A DNA stretch of 64,000 nt. Origin: Ascochyta rabiei. Taxonomy: Eukaryota > Ascomycota > Dothideomycetes > Pleosporales > Didymellaceae. Within the stretch, counting starts at the first letter, position 1. Each line of letters starts with the position of its first letter. Location of the stretch: positions 1,246,501-1,310,500 of the forward strand of contig NC_082421.1 of the NCBI RefSeq assembly GCF_004011695.2, read 5' to 3'. The translations under genes and the position numbers were made by a program. Below, piece after piece: positions 24,739 through 37,556 of this stretch. The notes beneath the pieces are model-generated. The model ran no database searches, was not told the origin of the DNA, and was given only the letters and a program-made list of their open reading frames with translations.

Positions 24739-26380
24739 ATAGGTTATTAATAGTTCTTCTTAGTTCTTTCTTTTCTAAATAATAGTATAGAAGGCACCTA
24801 AGTATATAACATTATAGAAGCTCTTATAACAGCCCTTATTAGTAGAGCTAATCTTTCTTATTTCTTCTATAATATTACTGCTGCCTATACACACATCTAC
24901 TAGTTTAATACTCTAACTTCTAGAAAGAATTACTATATTAATTCTAACACTATATACTATAACTAGGCACTCTACTTCTTTTATTATCTCTACTATTCTT
25001 TACGTACCTAAGTGCCTAGTAATCCTACGTCTCTAGGTACTCTTAGCGCCTAATAGCAGTACTATTAAACTACTATTAATAATAGTTACTAACCCCTATA
25101 TACTATTAGTGCCTATAGTCCTCTTATTTAAGGGTTCTTACTTACTATAACTAATGCTACTATTTAATACTCTACTTATAATAACCCTAACTATCCTAAT
25201 ACTTACTATAATTATTATTAGAGGAGGTCTGTGCTATATACTTAGGTTTACAATACTAATAGTAATCTTAACCTACTAGGCTCTTATACTAAGTGCTTTA
25301 CTAATAGCTATAAGAACTATTCTTTTAGTAAGTCCTAATATCCTATTAAGCCTTATTTCTACTAACTTCTACTTAGCTATTACTTATTATACTACTTCTA
25401 TAATACCTAGTTCTACTAAGGCTAACTACTATAAGGCAGGCTACGCTAAAGCTTACTCTTACTTAGACACTAATAACTCCTTTACTAGTTATAGCTACTC
25501 TACTAATAATTATTTTAGCGCTAGTTTTAAGGATACTTAGAGAACCTTAAAGAAAGAGGTAGTAAGCCTTAGCCTTTAGATCTCTACTGCTTAGAACATT
25601 TCTTACTTAGTTTACTCTAAGAAGTTATTAGGTATACCTTCTTATGCTTCTCTTTATAATTAACTCTAGGCTGTTACTACTACTACTAAAGTAGTCTATA
25701 GGGCTAGGGAATCTACTTCTCCTTTATAGACTTTAGGTTTTAAAATTACTTCTCTAAGTAATAATAAACAGGCTATTAGCGCTCTAGCTTCTTATGCTAT
25801 TTGCTAAAGAGATACTAATATTATATTGGAGGTTAATAATATAGACTTAGAAAAGACTCTCTATATCCCTAGTAGTTCTCCTCTAGTTACTAATAGTAGG
25901 TTAGGGCAGTTTATACGCTTAGCTAGCTTCTTTTCTATAACTTATACTACTTCTACTTATAGTTCTATATCTATCTCTTTAGAAGAGTCTTCTAGCGTTT
26001 TTAAGAATGCTGTAGAGAGTTTTAGTAGCCCTTATTATCCTTTACCTAGTTCTCTGCCACGCCCTAATAGGCCTCTAGGTTATTACTGTTAGTCTTCTTC
26101 TATTAGCTAGGTTCTTAAGGGCGATTTAGCTTGTAGCTCTCTAGGTGCTTAGCCTGCTGCTTAGTTTCCTTATACGCCTCCAGCTAAAGGTTATAATAAT
26201 TATTTCTAGCTTATTTTTAAATATTATTACTATACCTCTAGTAATACTCTCTAAATATCGAGTTATAGTAGCTGTAGTAGTTCTTCTAGTACTATTTAAT
26301 TTGTTTCTTTACTAGTGCTATCCTTAGTTCTGTTAGTATTAAAATATAAAAATATCTTAGTTTTTATTTCTTTATTATAA

Positions 26381-29300
26381 CTCCTTCCCCTACCTAAATC
26401 TTTAGCTAACCTTAAGGTAAAATCTATTAGTTAGCATTTATTATTATTGTTCTACATTTTATACTCTGCTCTTTACCTATCTATTATTTTTTATAATAAG
26501 TAGACTCTAATTAACTGTTGTTTAAGTAGTCTATTAGGTTCTGTTACTAAGTCCTTAGCTTGTACTGTCCTATAGTTCTTTACTTTTTATTAATAGAATT
26601 TAGTTAACCTATTCCTAGCGTATATTCCTTTTAGTACTACTCTATTAAGTTCCTCTAGTATATATATTCCTTTATATATTTTCCTTATAATTTAAAATAG
26701 ACCTTTCTACTTTAGTATAAGTTTGTTTAGTTAGCTTATATTAATATTACAGACTATATCTTAGAGTAATATTAAGTACCTATAGTCTATTAGAATTAGC
26801 CTAAGCATTACTTAATTATTAAACTATTCTTTATTTTAATCCCTTATTTATATAATACAATCTACTACCTCTCTAAGCTACTTATCCCTATACTTAAATT
26901 GTTTTACTCTAAGTACTAGTAGCTCTGCTATAGTCTAGATTATAGACTATAGTAGGGTCTACTAGGTTAGTATCTATAATTTAACTACTAGAATATATTC
27001 TTTTCTACACACTAAGTATATTAGCGTCTTTTCTATTAATTATTTTACTATAACTTAGTCTGCCTATAACACTAGGTATAGGTTTAAGGTTAAGTTACTA
27101 GTTATTTTTCTTAACGCGCTAATAATATCTTTATATCCTTGCTTAATAAGTCCTTAGGCCTAGAGGTAGAAGGTACTTACTATTACCTAGTTAATCCTAT
27201 AAAGCTTTGTTAGCGCTTTAACTAGTGCTTAGTTTTTAGGTCTACTATCTATTAATATCTTTAGAGGAAGACTCTATCTTACAAAGATATCCTAATCTAG
27301 GAATTAAACTACGCTTACTAAGTTATTCTTAAATAGTGCTTAGGCTTCTATATATCTAGACATGTAATTCTAAAACACTACTAGGTATTTATAGTTTCCT
27401 CTTCTAATACGTATATATATAATATTAATTTTAATATATTTCTATAGACTATTAGGGCTAACTATAGGGTGTAGTTCTTTATTAAACTACTAGGTAGAGT
27501 AGAAGTAACATTCTTTACAGGTCTTTACGTATTATTTAATTTAATTAAATATCTTTAGCTGGACGTATTAGTACCAGATCTTCTGCTATATTCCTTCTAT
27601 TCCTTAATACCTAGATTTGTTATATTAGGTGCGGATAATCTCCTCCTACTAATTAGGATTATTAATAACCTATCTTAATAGTTAAATAGGTGCTGCTTTT
27701 ACCTAGAGGATATTGTTAATAATAGTAAATCTTAAGGCCTTCTTTCTTAGCTTGCGTAGGTCTAATTAGAAAAGACTATTAGGATTCTTTATTATATATA
27801 GCTATTATATAATATTATAGAAGTATTTTATATAAAAAGACTTTAATACTATAAGGTTAATTAAGTCTAGCTAGTACGAGTACTCTAGATCCTAATAGCT
27901 TATTAGGTTATTTAATACTGTTATAGATCTAAAATGCTTATTAATAAAGTCCTTAACATCTTTTTTAGGCTAGCTTAGGGCTTTCTATCTCTTTCTCTCT
28001 AGTTGTCTAGAGAGTGTGTCTGCTACTACGTTCTTCTTTTCTACAACGTATTAAAACCTAAATTCCTACATATTAAGTAAGGCTAACTATTAGGTAATTA
28101 GGGCTCCTAGAAGGTCTATAGCACTTTAGTTAAGCTAATCTACTAAGGTACAGGCGTCTGTTTTAATAATAAAGTAGATGCTATATATCTATAGTAAGAA
28201 TTTCTTAAGAGCTAGTAAAAATACTTTATACACTTATGTTTGCCCAAGTCCTAGCCTTATTCTATAGTAGACTAGACTCCTAATTTATAACATACTAGGT
28301 GCTAACAGCCTATTAGGTCTTCCTGTTAGATAACTACTCCCTAACCCTTCTTACTACTATCTACTAATCTAATTACTAGCTGTAGAGGTTCTGTATAGTT
28401 AATAGTTACTAAGGTAGAAGTAGTTTTTAGACACACTCTAAGTTTCTCTATTACCTAGCTTACCTTAATAGTCTATTAGGACTTAGCATCTTTCTAGAGT
28501 AAGTAAAACAGAGGTGCTGTAATAGGGCTAAACTTAGAAATTAAGATGTAGTAGTTAATATAAATCTAAGAAATATTTAGACATCCTTTAGGGTTATATA
28601 GGGGAGCTAGTTAATAATCTTCTATACCTTTTTTATTACTAAATACCTACCTCTTTTATCTATAACGTACTCTACTACTTCTATACTATTATAGCACTAG
28701 TTACTCTTTATAGCTAAGGTAGTAGCTTCTACTATCTTAAGGTTTTAGAGCATCTAGTTAATGTTTATTATGTGCTCCCTAATAAACCTCTAGATCTTCT
28801 ATTTAAGTAACTTATTGTTATAGTTTATTTTTAGACCCTTTATAGTAATGTTGTCTGTATATAGTATATAATAGAATAAAACTAGATTCTAGAGCACTAT
28901 TATTACTACGCGTATAAACTCTACTATAGAGTTTATTACTTCTTTTAGAAGTATATATTAATATATAAGCCTAAACCTTAGGGTTATAAATATAGTTAAT
29001 AGATACGAGTCTAAGTATAGCTCTACTTAGTTATATCTAGAAAAGAAGTTAATAAGAGATATAACCTAATATCTAGCAAATTCTTCTAAGAACTTATAAG
29101 AATTAGGTAGTAAGTTTACATATCTTATTATAACCTTATTAATCTATTAGGCATTTTTAATAAGCTAATACCTAGTGTTCTTTTTCTTAACTAAGAACTA
29201 TAGGTTACTATATAGGCTCTTACTATACTCTAAGACTATATAGTTAAGTTATTTCTAGATTTTTTATTCTACTACGCCCCTAAGTTTCCTTAGGACTAAG

Positions 29301-29463
29301 AAGCTATTCTTCTTTTAAGCAGCGTGTAGTACTATATTAATTTGTACTAGAGAGTAGATATCTATATAGATTTACCTAAATATAGGGATATTAAAGTATA
29401 AGGCTACTTCTTAATAGTAGAATACTTTAATTAACATCTCTTATTCTCTAGGCTACAGCTAAT
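26381..29463 (-). pseudogene. G4 pol 3' part: RT, RNase H, integrase
   Basis: Minus-strand frame. RT spans about 29.46-28.5 kb, with the catalytic box reading YTDN at 28861-28850 (expected Y-x-DD). RNase H follows to about 27.9 kb, then an integrase zinc region with CKEC at 27519-27508 and an integrase core with the AxGLIxxGY-type motif found in this Gypsy group (around 27.0-27.3 kb). The frame ends near 26.4 kb, tail-to-tail with the antisense frame. It continues upstream at 41320 once G2 is removed; across the joint the reading frame is exact. Stops are TAA/TAG at Gln/Trp/Arg positions. Confidence 0.82.
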
Positions 29464-29943
29464 TGTTATAATTCTGTGCTAGGGCATAGCATAAACATAA
29501 GTACTAGCTAACTAAGCCCCCTAACTCTGCCCTAAAGGAACAAACAGTAGAGAAGGACAGAATAGAAAAGGTTATTACGTAACTACTTGTTAATAAGTAT
29601 AATATATATAAATACTTATTAAAAAGTATAGTATAATATGCTTATCTATAAACACCCTTATATATTTTATTAGTCTAACTCTAGTTATATATTAATAGGT
29701 ATTGTATCTTCTTAGTATATAGCTAGTAGAAAAGTTTAACTCTTATAGTTTGTGTTTAACCTTATTAATTAAGTTTATCTTTAGAAATCTAAACTACTCT
29801 TAAACTAGATAGTCTACTCTGTACTATTTATTACACTCTATCTTTATAAGCTTTACTTAGTTAATAACCCTAACTAGTCTACTATTACTTATCCCTAAGA
29901 CCTAATAGAATTAGTGGTTATAGTCTTTAACTAAAGTATAACT
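29464..29943 (+). repeat. G2 5' LTR
   Basis: 480 bp, starts TGTTATAATTCTGTGC and ends about GTATAACT. The start is fixed by the duplication; the end is fixed by alignment to the 3' LTR and may shift by a few bases. Confidence 0.88.
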
Positions 29944-29966
29944 TAATTAAATTAAACACCCCTAAG

Positions 29967-31868
29967 ATAAGTACTATTAGATCCTATGCGACTCCTAGTA
30001 ACTCTATAACTAGTAACATTAATATAGATATAACTATTACTACTAGTAATATAAACGTTAATAAGCCTAACCTTTACTACAGAGATTGTAGTAAGATTAA
30101 TAACTAGCTTATATAGTAGGATCTCTTCTTTACCTTCTAAGGTAAGAAGGTCTCTAAGGCTAAATATGTAGTTCTTATAGCTAGCTATATGCGTAGTAAA
30201 GTGTTTACCTAGATTAAGCTCCTTATATAGTAGTACTAAGCTAAAAAGGCCCTAAACAATATTAATAAATAGATAAAAAACTTTAACATATTTAAAGAAA
30301 AGATTAAGCTATTTTTTAGAGTCTCTAATAAACTATATATTGCTTAATATAATATTTAGAAGATTAGACAGGATAGGTTAGCTACTAACTATGCTGCAGA
30401 GTTTTAACAGCTTACTACTAACACTAACTAGGATAATACTACCCTATTTACTATATTTTAATAAGAATTAAAGCCTAAGGTTAAGAAAGAACTTATATGC
30501 ACTAGCGTAAGTATAGAAACCCTTAATAAGCTTATTAATACTGCTATTAACATTAATGTATAACTCTACAAACTTTAGTAAGAACTTTAAGATAATTCTA
30601 GAGCACGTACTACCGTTATTGCTACTAACAAGCTACTACTAAGGAACTAGTAGCGTAATAATAACTAAGGATAATAAGGAGGCTATAACTAGCTAAACAC
30701 TAGTTGTTATATCTACAGTAATACTTAGAGTAGATACTATAGACCTAAAGTAATAGACCTCTTAAACCTTAAAAAAGAACTACTAAAGTAATAGAATAAG
30801 AAGCCTAAGAGGGGTAACTAATATAGAGATAATAAGGACTGCTATAACTATAGTAAACTAGGCTACTTTACTAGAGACTACTAGATAAACAATGTTTACT
30901 ACTAGTTAAATATACTTCCTATAATTATAATAATATAGATACTAGTAAATAGAAAATTCTTACTAATAATATAGGATAACAGCTAGAAGACCTAGAGTAT
31001 AGTCTAGAGGATAATAATAACTATAGTATACCTCTAATTTATATAGCAACACCCTACTAGAATACCTAAATAGGTAAAAAAACAGAGTACTACTATAACA
31101 ATAACTAGTAAAAAATAGATAACCTGCTAGACACCTTAGAGTAAGAGCTTAACTAGATTAGTACTCTACTACTATGTAAATAATAACGTATATCTTAATA
31201 TTGCTAGAAGCATAATAATAAAGAAGCCTACTACTAAATATATTAAGAACTTGTTAGTTCTATAGAAGGACCTAAAATCGCAGAAATAATACTAAAACTT
31301 TAACAGCTTGTTTACTAGTTTAAAAAAGAAATTAATAATAGTAAATAGTTTACTAATAACTTAGAAGAAGCTAAAGATAAGCTTTAGTGTAAGTAAGAAA
31401 CATAACTTAGCCTAGAACGTATATAGAAGTAGAAAAAAGCACTTCTAATAATTAGCCTATAACTATAGTATATTCTAGACTACTAAAATCTATAATATAG
31501 AAATCTTATATAGATAGTATATACTAAGAATAAATATATAATCTACTATAATAAGAAGTATAGTATAGGATAGTTTCTAGTATAATAAGACCTCTGTTAT
31601 AGTTAATAGTACTAGTGTTATTATAACCTATATAAATATTATCTTATTAATAGACACTAGAAAGTATACTTCTCTAGAATAGATAACCTATAGGCTATAA
31701 TATAAATATACCTAGTAGTTAATAGAAGTTAGTATAATATATACTAGCAGAACTACCCTAATATAGATTATAAAGAGTATTATAGTATAAAGAAGTTTAA
31801 AGGATTTAGTAAAGAGAGGACTATTTTAGGCTTACGCCTATAAGCTCTAGGGATTAATTAATTATAGT
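29967..31868 (+). pseudogene. G2 gag
   Basis: The frame opens at ATA 29967 (aligned as a RIP-mutated ATG), 24 bp after the LTR. It gives a capsid-like N-terminus and a zinc knuckle at 30840-30881 reading CYNYSKLGYFTRDY, in which the second Cys, the His and the last Cys have each become Tyr. It continues to the site where Tc1-like F is inserted. Stops are TAA/TAG only. It packages element RNA in the living family; here it is inactive. Confidence 0.85.
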
Positions 31869-31870
31869 TA

Positions 31871-33205
31871 CGTATTAAAAGTCAGTTCTACACTAGCGTT
31901 CCTCTAACGCGTTAACCTAGCTACCTATACTTTTTAACTACCTATAACTTTACTACTACTACTCTATTTCCCTTACTTTCTTAACTATTAGATGTAGAAA
32001 CGCTATTACTTAGATTCTATAGAGTAGAATTAGGTAATTAGGTAGCTATATACAGGTGCAGGTACCTATAAAGTTACTAGTTACTTTAGCTATTATAAGT
32101 ATACTATCTAAAATCTTTATAAACGTTTTAACACTATAGGAACTACATATAATAGACCTTACTTAGGCAGACCTAAGATACTATCTAATACGTAGAAGAA
32201 GCTTCTATACTATATAATATAAAAGAATCTCTAGATTCCTTACTCTAAGCTAGCTAAAGTCGCCTAGATTATTCTACCTAACAATACTACTACCTATAAG
32301 CTAAGTAAGTTAACTATCTATTATATACTTAAGTAATACTATATAACCTATTAGAGAAGTAAAAAGAGGCCTAAACTTACTTATAGACATGCTCTCTAGC
32401 GTCTTTAGTTTACTTAAAAGTATTAGACGTTTAGTTAGCGTTAGTACATAGTTAAGTTTAGTAATAAGTACTCTGTTTAGAAGGGCTCTAGCTATAAACA
32501 GCAGTAGGTGTTTTTCTACAATAATAAGAGATAGAAGCTAAGAATAATTACTAGAATCTCTACTAGTTATCTACCTACTTAGATAGTATAGGGAGCTATA
32601 TAGCTAGATGTACAGAGTAGACTATAGTAGAGTCTACTTATTATTATAGAGAGAGATCCTAATACTCTACGTAGTAGCTATAGTAGCTAAAGTTATATTA
32701 AAACACTTAAGTAAGGTCTCTTACCTTACTATTATAAGTCTTAGTTTTTTATATAGGATAATATATATATATACACCTTCTATACTATATAGACATTTAT
32801 AGTAAATTATAACATTATAACTCTTCTATTACTAGCTTACCTACCTAATCTTAATCTAATTAAATACCTCTAGTAGTGCCTTAAACAGTTAATATATAAG
32901 CTCTACCTATAGTTTAACAACTATAGTAAGGTATAGAAGTATTAGAATAAGTTTTATAAGGTATTAAAGAAGTACTAGCATTATATCCTAAACTTACTTA
33001 TTAAGAAACTTATTAGTAGTATATTAGTACGTCTAAGTGCCTATAGGAAGGTAAAAGACTATTTATTAAAATACTAGTATAGAATAGTATAACTTTAAAA
33101 TTTAGAGCGTTTTAACTATATATAGCTATCTTAATTACCTTATAAATTAGGGTAGTAGGCGTAGTAATAATGCGGGGATTTGCTTAGTAGAACTAACTTT
33201 TAACG
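31871..33205 (+). mobile_element. Tc1-like DNA transposon F
   Basis: A 1335-bp insertion absent from G1. Terminal repeats CGTATTAAAAGTCAGTTCTAC and its inverted partner (GTAGAACTAACTTTTAACG at the right) are flanked by TA at 31869-31870 and 33206-33207. It is the only Tc1 (DDE_3 type) element seen here; all other DNA transposons are pogo type. Host bases next to the site do not match G1 perfectly, so the exact empty site is uncertain by several bases. Confidence 0.85.
31992..33203 (+). pseudogene. Tc1-type (DDE_3) transposase
   Basis: 404-codon frame from ATG 31992 to TAA 33201, without frameshift. An N-terminal helix-turn-helix segment is followed by a basic RRPKLT-like linker (KKRPKLTYRHAL), then a catalytic part with DN-x-IHT-type motif (DNIYIYT at 32757) and the downstream PNLNLI region that in the family holds the third acidic residue ahead of a lysine-rich C-terminus. 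TAA/TAG occur at Gln/Trp/Arg positions. Length is normal for fungal Tc1 transposases. Confidence 0.85.
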
Positions 33206-35172
33206 TAGTACTGTAATAGCATTAGGAATAATTACCTTATTAAGCTACCTATTAAGTAAAATAGGGTAGCCTTAATAGCACTCTTAGACTTAGGAGTATA
33301 AGTAATTATATATCTTAAATAGTAATATAGTAAGCTAGACTTAGATTATATTATAAGAAGAACACTTACTTACACTAAGTAGCTAATAGAGAAGTAATAC
33401 TAGATAAACTACTAATTATATTTTAAGTTATAGTAACACCTCTATATATATAGAGGCACTATAAGGAAATAAACCTAGATATCTTTATAAAGGCTACGTA
33501 TAATGTTATAGTAGGATATTTCTAGTTATAAAAGTATAACCTAAAGATAGACTAGGTATAAGAAAGACTTTTATTAGAAGGATATAAATATAGTTCTACT
33601 ATATCTAAGCCTACACAGTATATACAGTAGCTAGTAGATAAGAAGAAGATTAATAATATCTTATTAACATATAAGACGTTCTAAGATAGAGTAGTTAGCT
33701 CTGTAGATGCTAAACGCCCTACAGATTATAAAGTAAGAGCTAAGAAGAAGAAGAGTATACCTTTTACTATCTCTAACGTATATAGATAGTATATAGAGAT
33801 ATTTAGAGAAGAGCTTATAGTAAATACTCTACCTAAGTATAAACTTTAGAATTATAAGATTAAGCTTTAGAAAGAAAAGGTACTAACTTTTAGGCTGTTA
33901 TATTAGTTATTAGAAAAGAAGTTTAAAGTACTTTGTAAGTATATTAAGAAGAACCTTAAGAAGAGATTTATTAGAAGATTAGAATTACTTATAGGGTACC
34001 TAATTATGTTTATTACTAAGAAGGATAGTAAGCTACAACCTTACATTGACTTTAGGAAGCTTAATAAAATTACTATTAAAAACTATTACCTACTTCTAAA
34101 TATTATAGAGTTATAGAACTAGCTAGTAAGAGCTTAGTACTTTATAGTATTAGACTAATAAGGTATATACAACCTTATACGTATAAAAAAAGAAAAAGAA
34201 TAGAAAATAGTATTTAGAACGTAATATAGACTCTATAAGTACCTAATTATACTATTTAGTCTAATAAACGTACTAGTAATATGCTAGAAGTTAATTAACA
34301 ACGTCCTAAGAGTATACCTTAACAGAACTATACTAGTATACCTAGATAATATTCTAGTATACTTAAAGCTACTAAAAGAGTATAAACAGCACGTTATAGA
34401 AGTGCTAGAATACCTAAGGTAGGTAGACTTAAAACTTAAACCTTAGAAGTATAAATAGTATAAGAAGGAAGTTAAGTTCTTAGGGTATATTATAGGATAA
34501 TATAGAGTTAAGATTAGTCTAATAAAAGTAGAAGTAGATAAGACCTAGTAGACGCTAAAAATAGTTAAACAGATCTAGAAATTCTTAGGATTTATTAACT
34601 TAAACTAACGCTTTATTAAGGACTACTCTAAGATTATAATTCTGCTAACAAAGCTTACGCAGAAGAATACCCTATTTAAGTAGGAATAAGAATAGAAATA
34701 TATATTTAAGGTACTTAAGTAAGCCTATATTACACCTTCTATATTAAAAATAGTTTAAAATAGTAAACTAATATATATAGAGACTAATGCCTTAGATCTT
34801 ATATTAGGCGTATATATTATATAAGATAAGAATAGACTATAATACTCTATTACTTACTACTTATATAATTTCTTAGGCTCTTAAGAACATTTTAATATAC
34901 ATTATAAAGAATTACTTATAAGTATATTAGCGTTGGAATATTAGCAGCTATACGTAGAAAGCTGCTTTAAATTTAGTATTTATACTAACTATAATAAACT
35001 AGTATACTTTACTACTAAGGTCTTAAATTAATAGGAAGTACGTTAGTCTAAGATACTTAGGTAATATAAATTTAAGATATTATATACGCTAGGTAAAGAT
35101 AATAGGAGAGCTAATATACTTAGCAGATAATAAAACCTTACTAGAGAAAAAACAATAAACTAGTTTATAGTA

Positions 35173-37035
35173 ACGTACTCTACAGGTAAGCGGATTAAAC
35201 GGGTAAGCGGATTACTCTGCTAAGACCACACTAAACCTCCACCTTACCACGCAATGCCTTAACAACAACATTAATCTACGCCCTTAAGAGAAGCTGCAAT
35301 ACAGCTTACGCTCTAGGTAATTAAACAAGACGTAACGCTTACTATGTAACGCGCTACAGCTATACATAACATACTTTACAGCACACTATACGCTTAATAT
35401 ATAGAATAACCTACACGAGCTAATTATACGCCAGTTTAACAGATTATAGACTAGACTAAGAAGGACGTAATTATTAAGTACATCCTTAAGCTAGATGCAT
35501 AAGGATTTGCCTCTTAGCTAGCTGCTGTAGCTAATATAGCTAATTCTTTACGTACTAAGCGCAATATAGGCTATATTAGCATAAACTAGCCTAACACGTT
35601 TGTTAAGCGCCGCCCTAACCTTAAAGTAAGGTTTAATTGTAAGTACAAATACAAGAGAGCCCTCTGTAAGGATCTAGAGATTATTAGGGGCTAGTTTAGG
35701 CTTGTAGCGAATATTAAAGCTAAGTATAGCATCTAGGACAATAACACGTATAACTTTAATAAGACAGGCTTTATAATAGGCTAGATATCGACAGGAGTAG
35801 TTATTACAGGATTAGAGTGTTGAGGACGGCTAAAGGCAGTATAGTAGGGTAATTAAGAGTAGACAACAGTTATATAGGGCATTAATGGTACAGAGTAGGC
35901 TATTCTACTCTTTATTATCTTTAAAGGCTGTATCTACCTCTCTACCTAGTATAAAGAGGACAATCTGCCCTATAACTAGGTCATTAGAGTCTCTAAGAAC
36001 AGATAGACTACTAACAAGCTTAGTCTAGACTAGTTAAAGCACTTTAATGCCTATATAAAGACGCGCACCTAAGAAGTATACTAGCTACTCCTTATTAACA
36101 GCTACAAGAGCTACAACTCCCTTAACTTCTAATAATACTGTAAGGAAGTAAAGATTGTTACACTGTGTATACCTCTATACTTATCTTACCTCTTATAACT
36201 ACTAGATATAGGTTGTTTTACCCCTCTAAAGAAGGTATATAGGCGCTAAGCTAAGAATCTTATACATAACTACATTACTTATATTACTAAAACTAAGTTT
36301 CTACTATACTTTATAGACGCCTATAAGGAGATATTTACTTCTAGTAATAACTAAGGAGGCTTCTAAGGCGCTAGAATAGTCCCCCTTAACCAAGAACAGG
36401 TTATAATAGGTCTTAATGTCCGCCTACATACCCTACTACTACCTACTATAGAAGATAAGCCCTAGCAGTCCTAAACCCTAAGCACTACCCTGCAATTAGG
36501 GTCGCAATTAACGCTAGTTTAAGGGAGGATTTAAAGGCATGCAAGTAGCTTACTAACTTTAATAGTTAAGGCCTTTAAAAAGCTTACTAAAGGCGCAGCT
36601 ATAGTAGCGCATAAGCTAGTATTGGCTTAAAGAGAGATTACTAGGCTTTAAGCAGCAAATAAGGCTGCTACGCGACGTAAATCGCATAAAATAAAGCAAT
36701 TACAACAGGAGGAAGTCCTAACAGCTAAGAAAGGCCTTTAATTAACTACTCTAACTAAGTTTAGGGTGCGTAGTAATAGTAAGAAGGTAAAGAAGTAAGT
36801 GCGCGCTAAAGGAGGGGAAGTAACCTAAAGACGCTGTACAAAGTGCTATAACATTAGACATAACTTACGTACATATAAGAAGGCTGTAGAAGATGTTTCT
36901 AAATAATATTCTATACTGCACTACTGTATACAAGGCTAAAGTGGGCTAATGCAAGCTATAATAGGGTAGAAATTTAGTGTGGTCTTAGCAGAGTAATCTG
37001 CTTACCTGTTTAATCCGCTTACCTATAGAGTACGT
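35173..37035 (+). mobile_element. pogo/Fot-like DNA transposon A4
   Basis: Complete 1863 bp, TA at 35171-35172 and 37036-37037, inserted between G2 RNase H and integrase. G1 has TT at the equivalent site (11462-11463). Confidence 0.97.
35254..36996 (+). pseudogene. A-family pogo transposase
   Basis: 581-codon frame, ATG to TAA in the TIR, no indel. DNA-binding N-terminus, DDE_1 core and C-terminal knuckle region as in sister copies, all with RIP-type stops. The N-terminal part keeps several unmutated CpA/TpG. Confidence 0.92.
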
Positions 37036-37556
37036 TACTAGAAATTTATAATAATAGATTACTTAGACTATTATAGTAACTAAATAATATAATATAAATT
37101 AAAAACAAACAGCACATTACATTAGACATACTAGAGAAACTTTAGAATAAAATTCTAGCTAATTACTATAATAACCTACTATATAGACACTCTAGAATTA
37201 TATATATAATAGAACTTATTAAGTAATACTATAAGTTTAGTAATATAAAGAATAAAGTTACTAAATACGTTAAGAACTATATTAACTTTTAATAAAATAA
37301 ATATAGTACACACGTAAAATATAGAGAAATATAGGTAATATAGCTACTAATAGTACTATAGATAAACATTATAATAGACTTTATTATATAGTTTTATATC
37401 TTAAAAGACCTAGTAAGTAGATATAACTATAACTTAATCTTTATTATAGTTAATAGATTTATTAAGTATACTAAGATAATACTATTTTAATATAGTTATA
37501 CTATAGAGTAGCTTATATAAGTGTTTCTAGATTAATATATAAGGTATTATAGCATA

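Larger units (their letters stand above)
17564..26380 (+). pseudogene. Antisense ORF carried by G4, split by Copia C1
   Basis: + strand frame on an element whose gag-pol is on the minus strand, placed between integrase and 3' LTR. It starts at ATG 17564 with a Ser-rich, basic N-terminus; the frame passes the ATAGG duplication of C1 and resumes at 24744. The middle is Gln/Pro/Tyr-rich low complexity and an indel or splice must intervene. From about 25.44 kb a better conserved frame with TAA/TAG only runs to TAA at 26378-26380, including 88 uninterrupted codons at 25826-26092. It ends tail-to-tail with pol. No known domain recognised; possible readings are an aORF of the retroelement, a captured gene, or another nested remnant. 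Confidence 0.5.
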
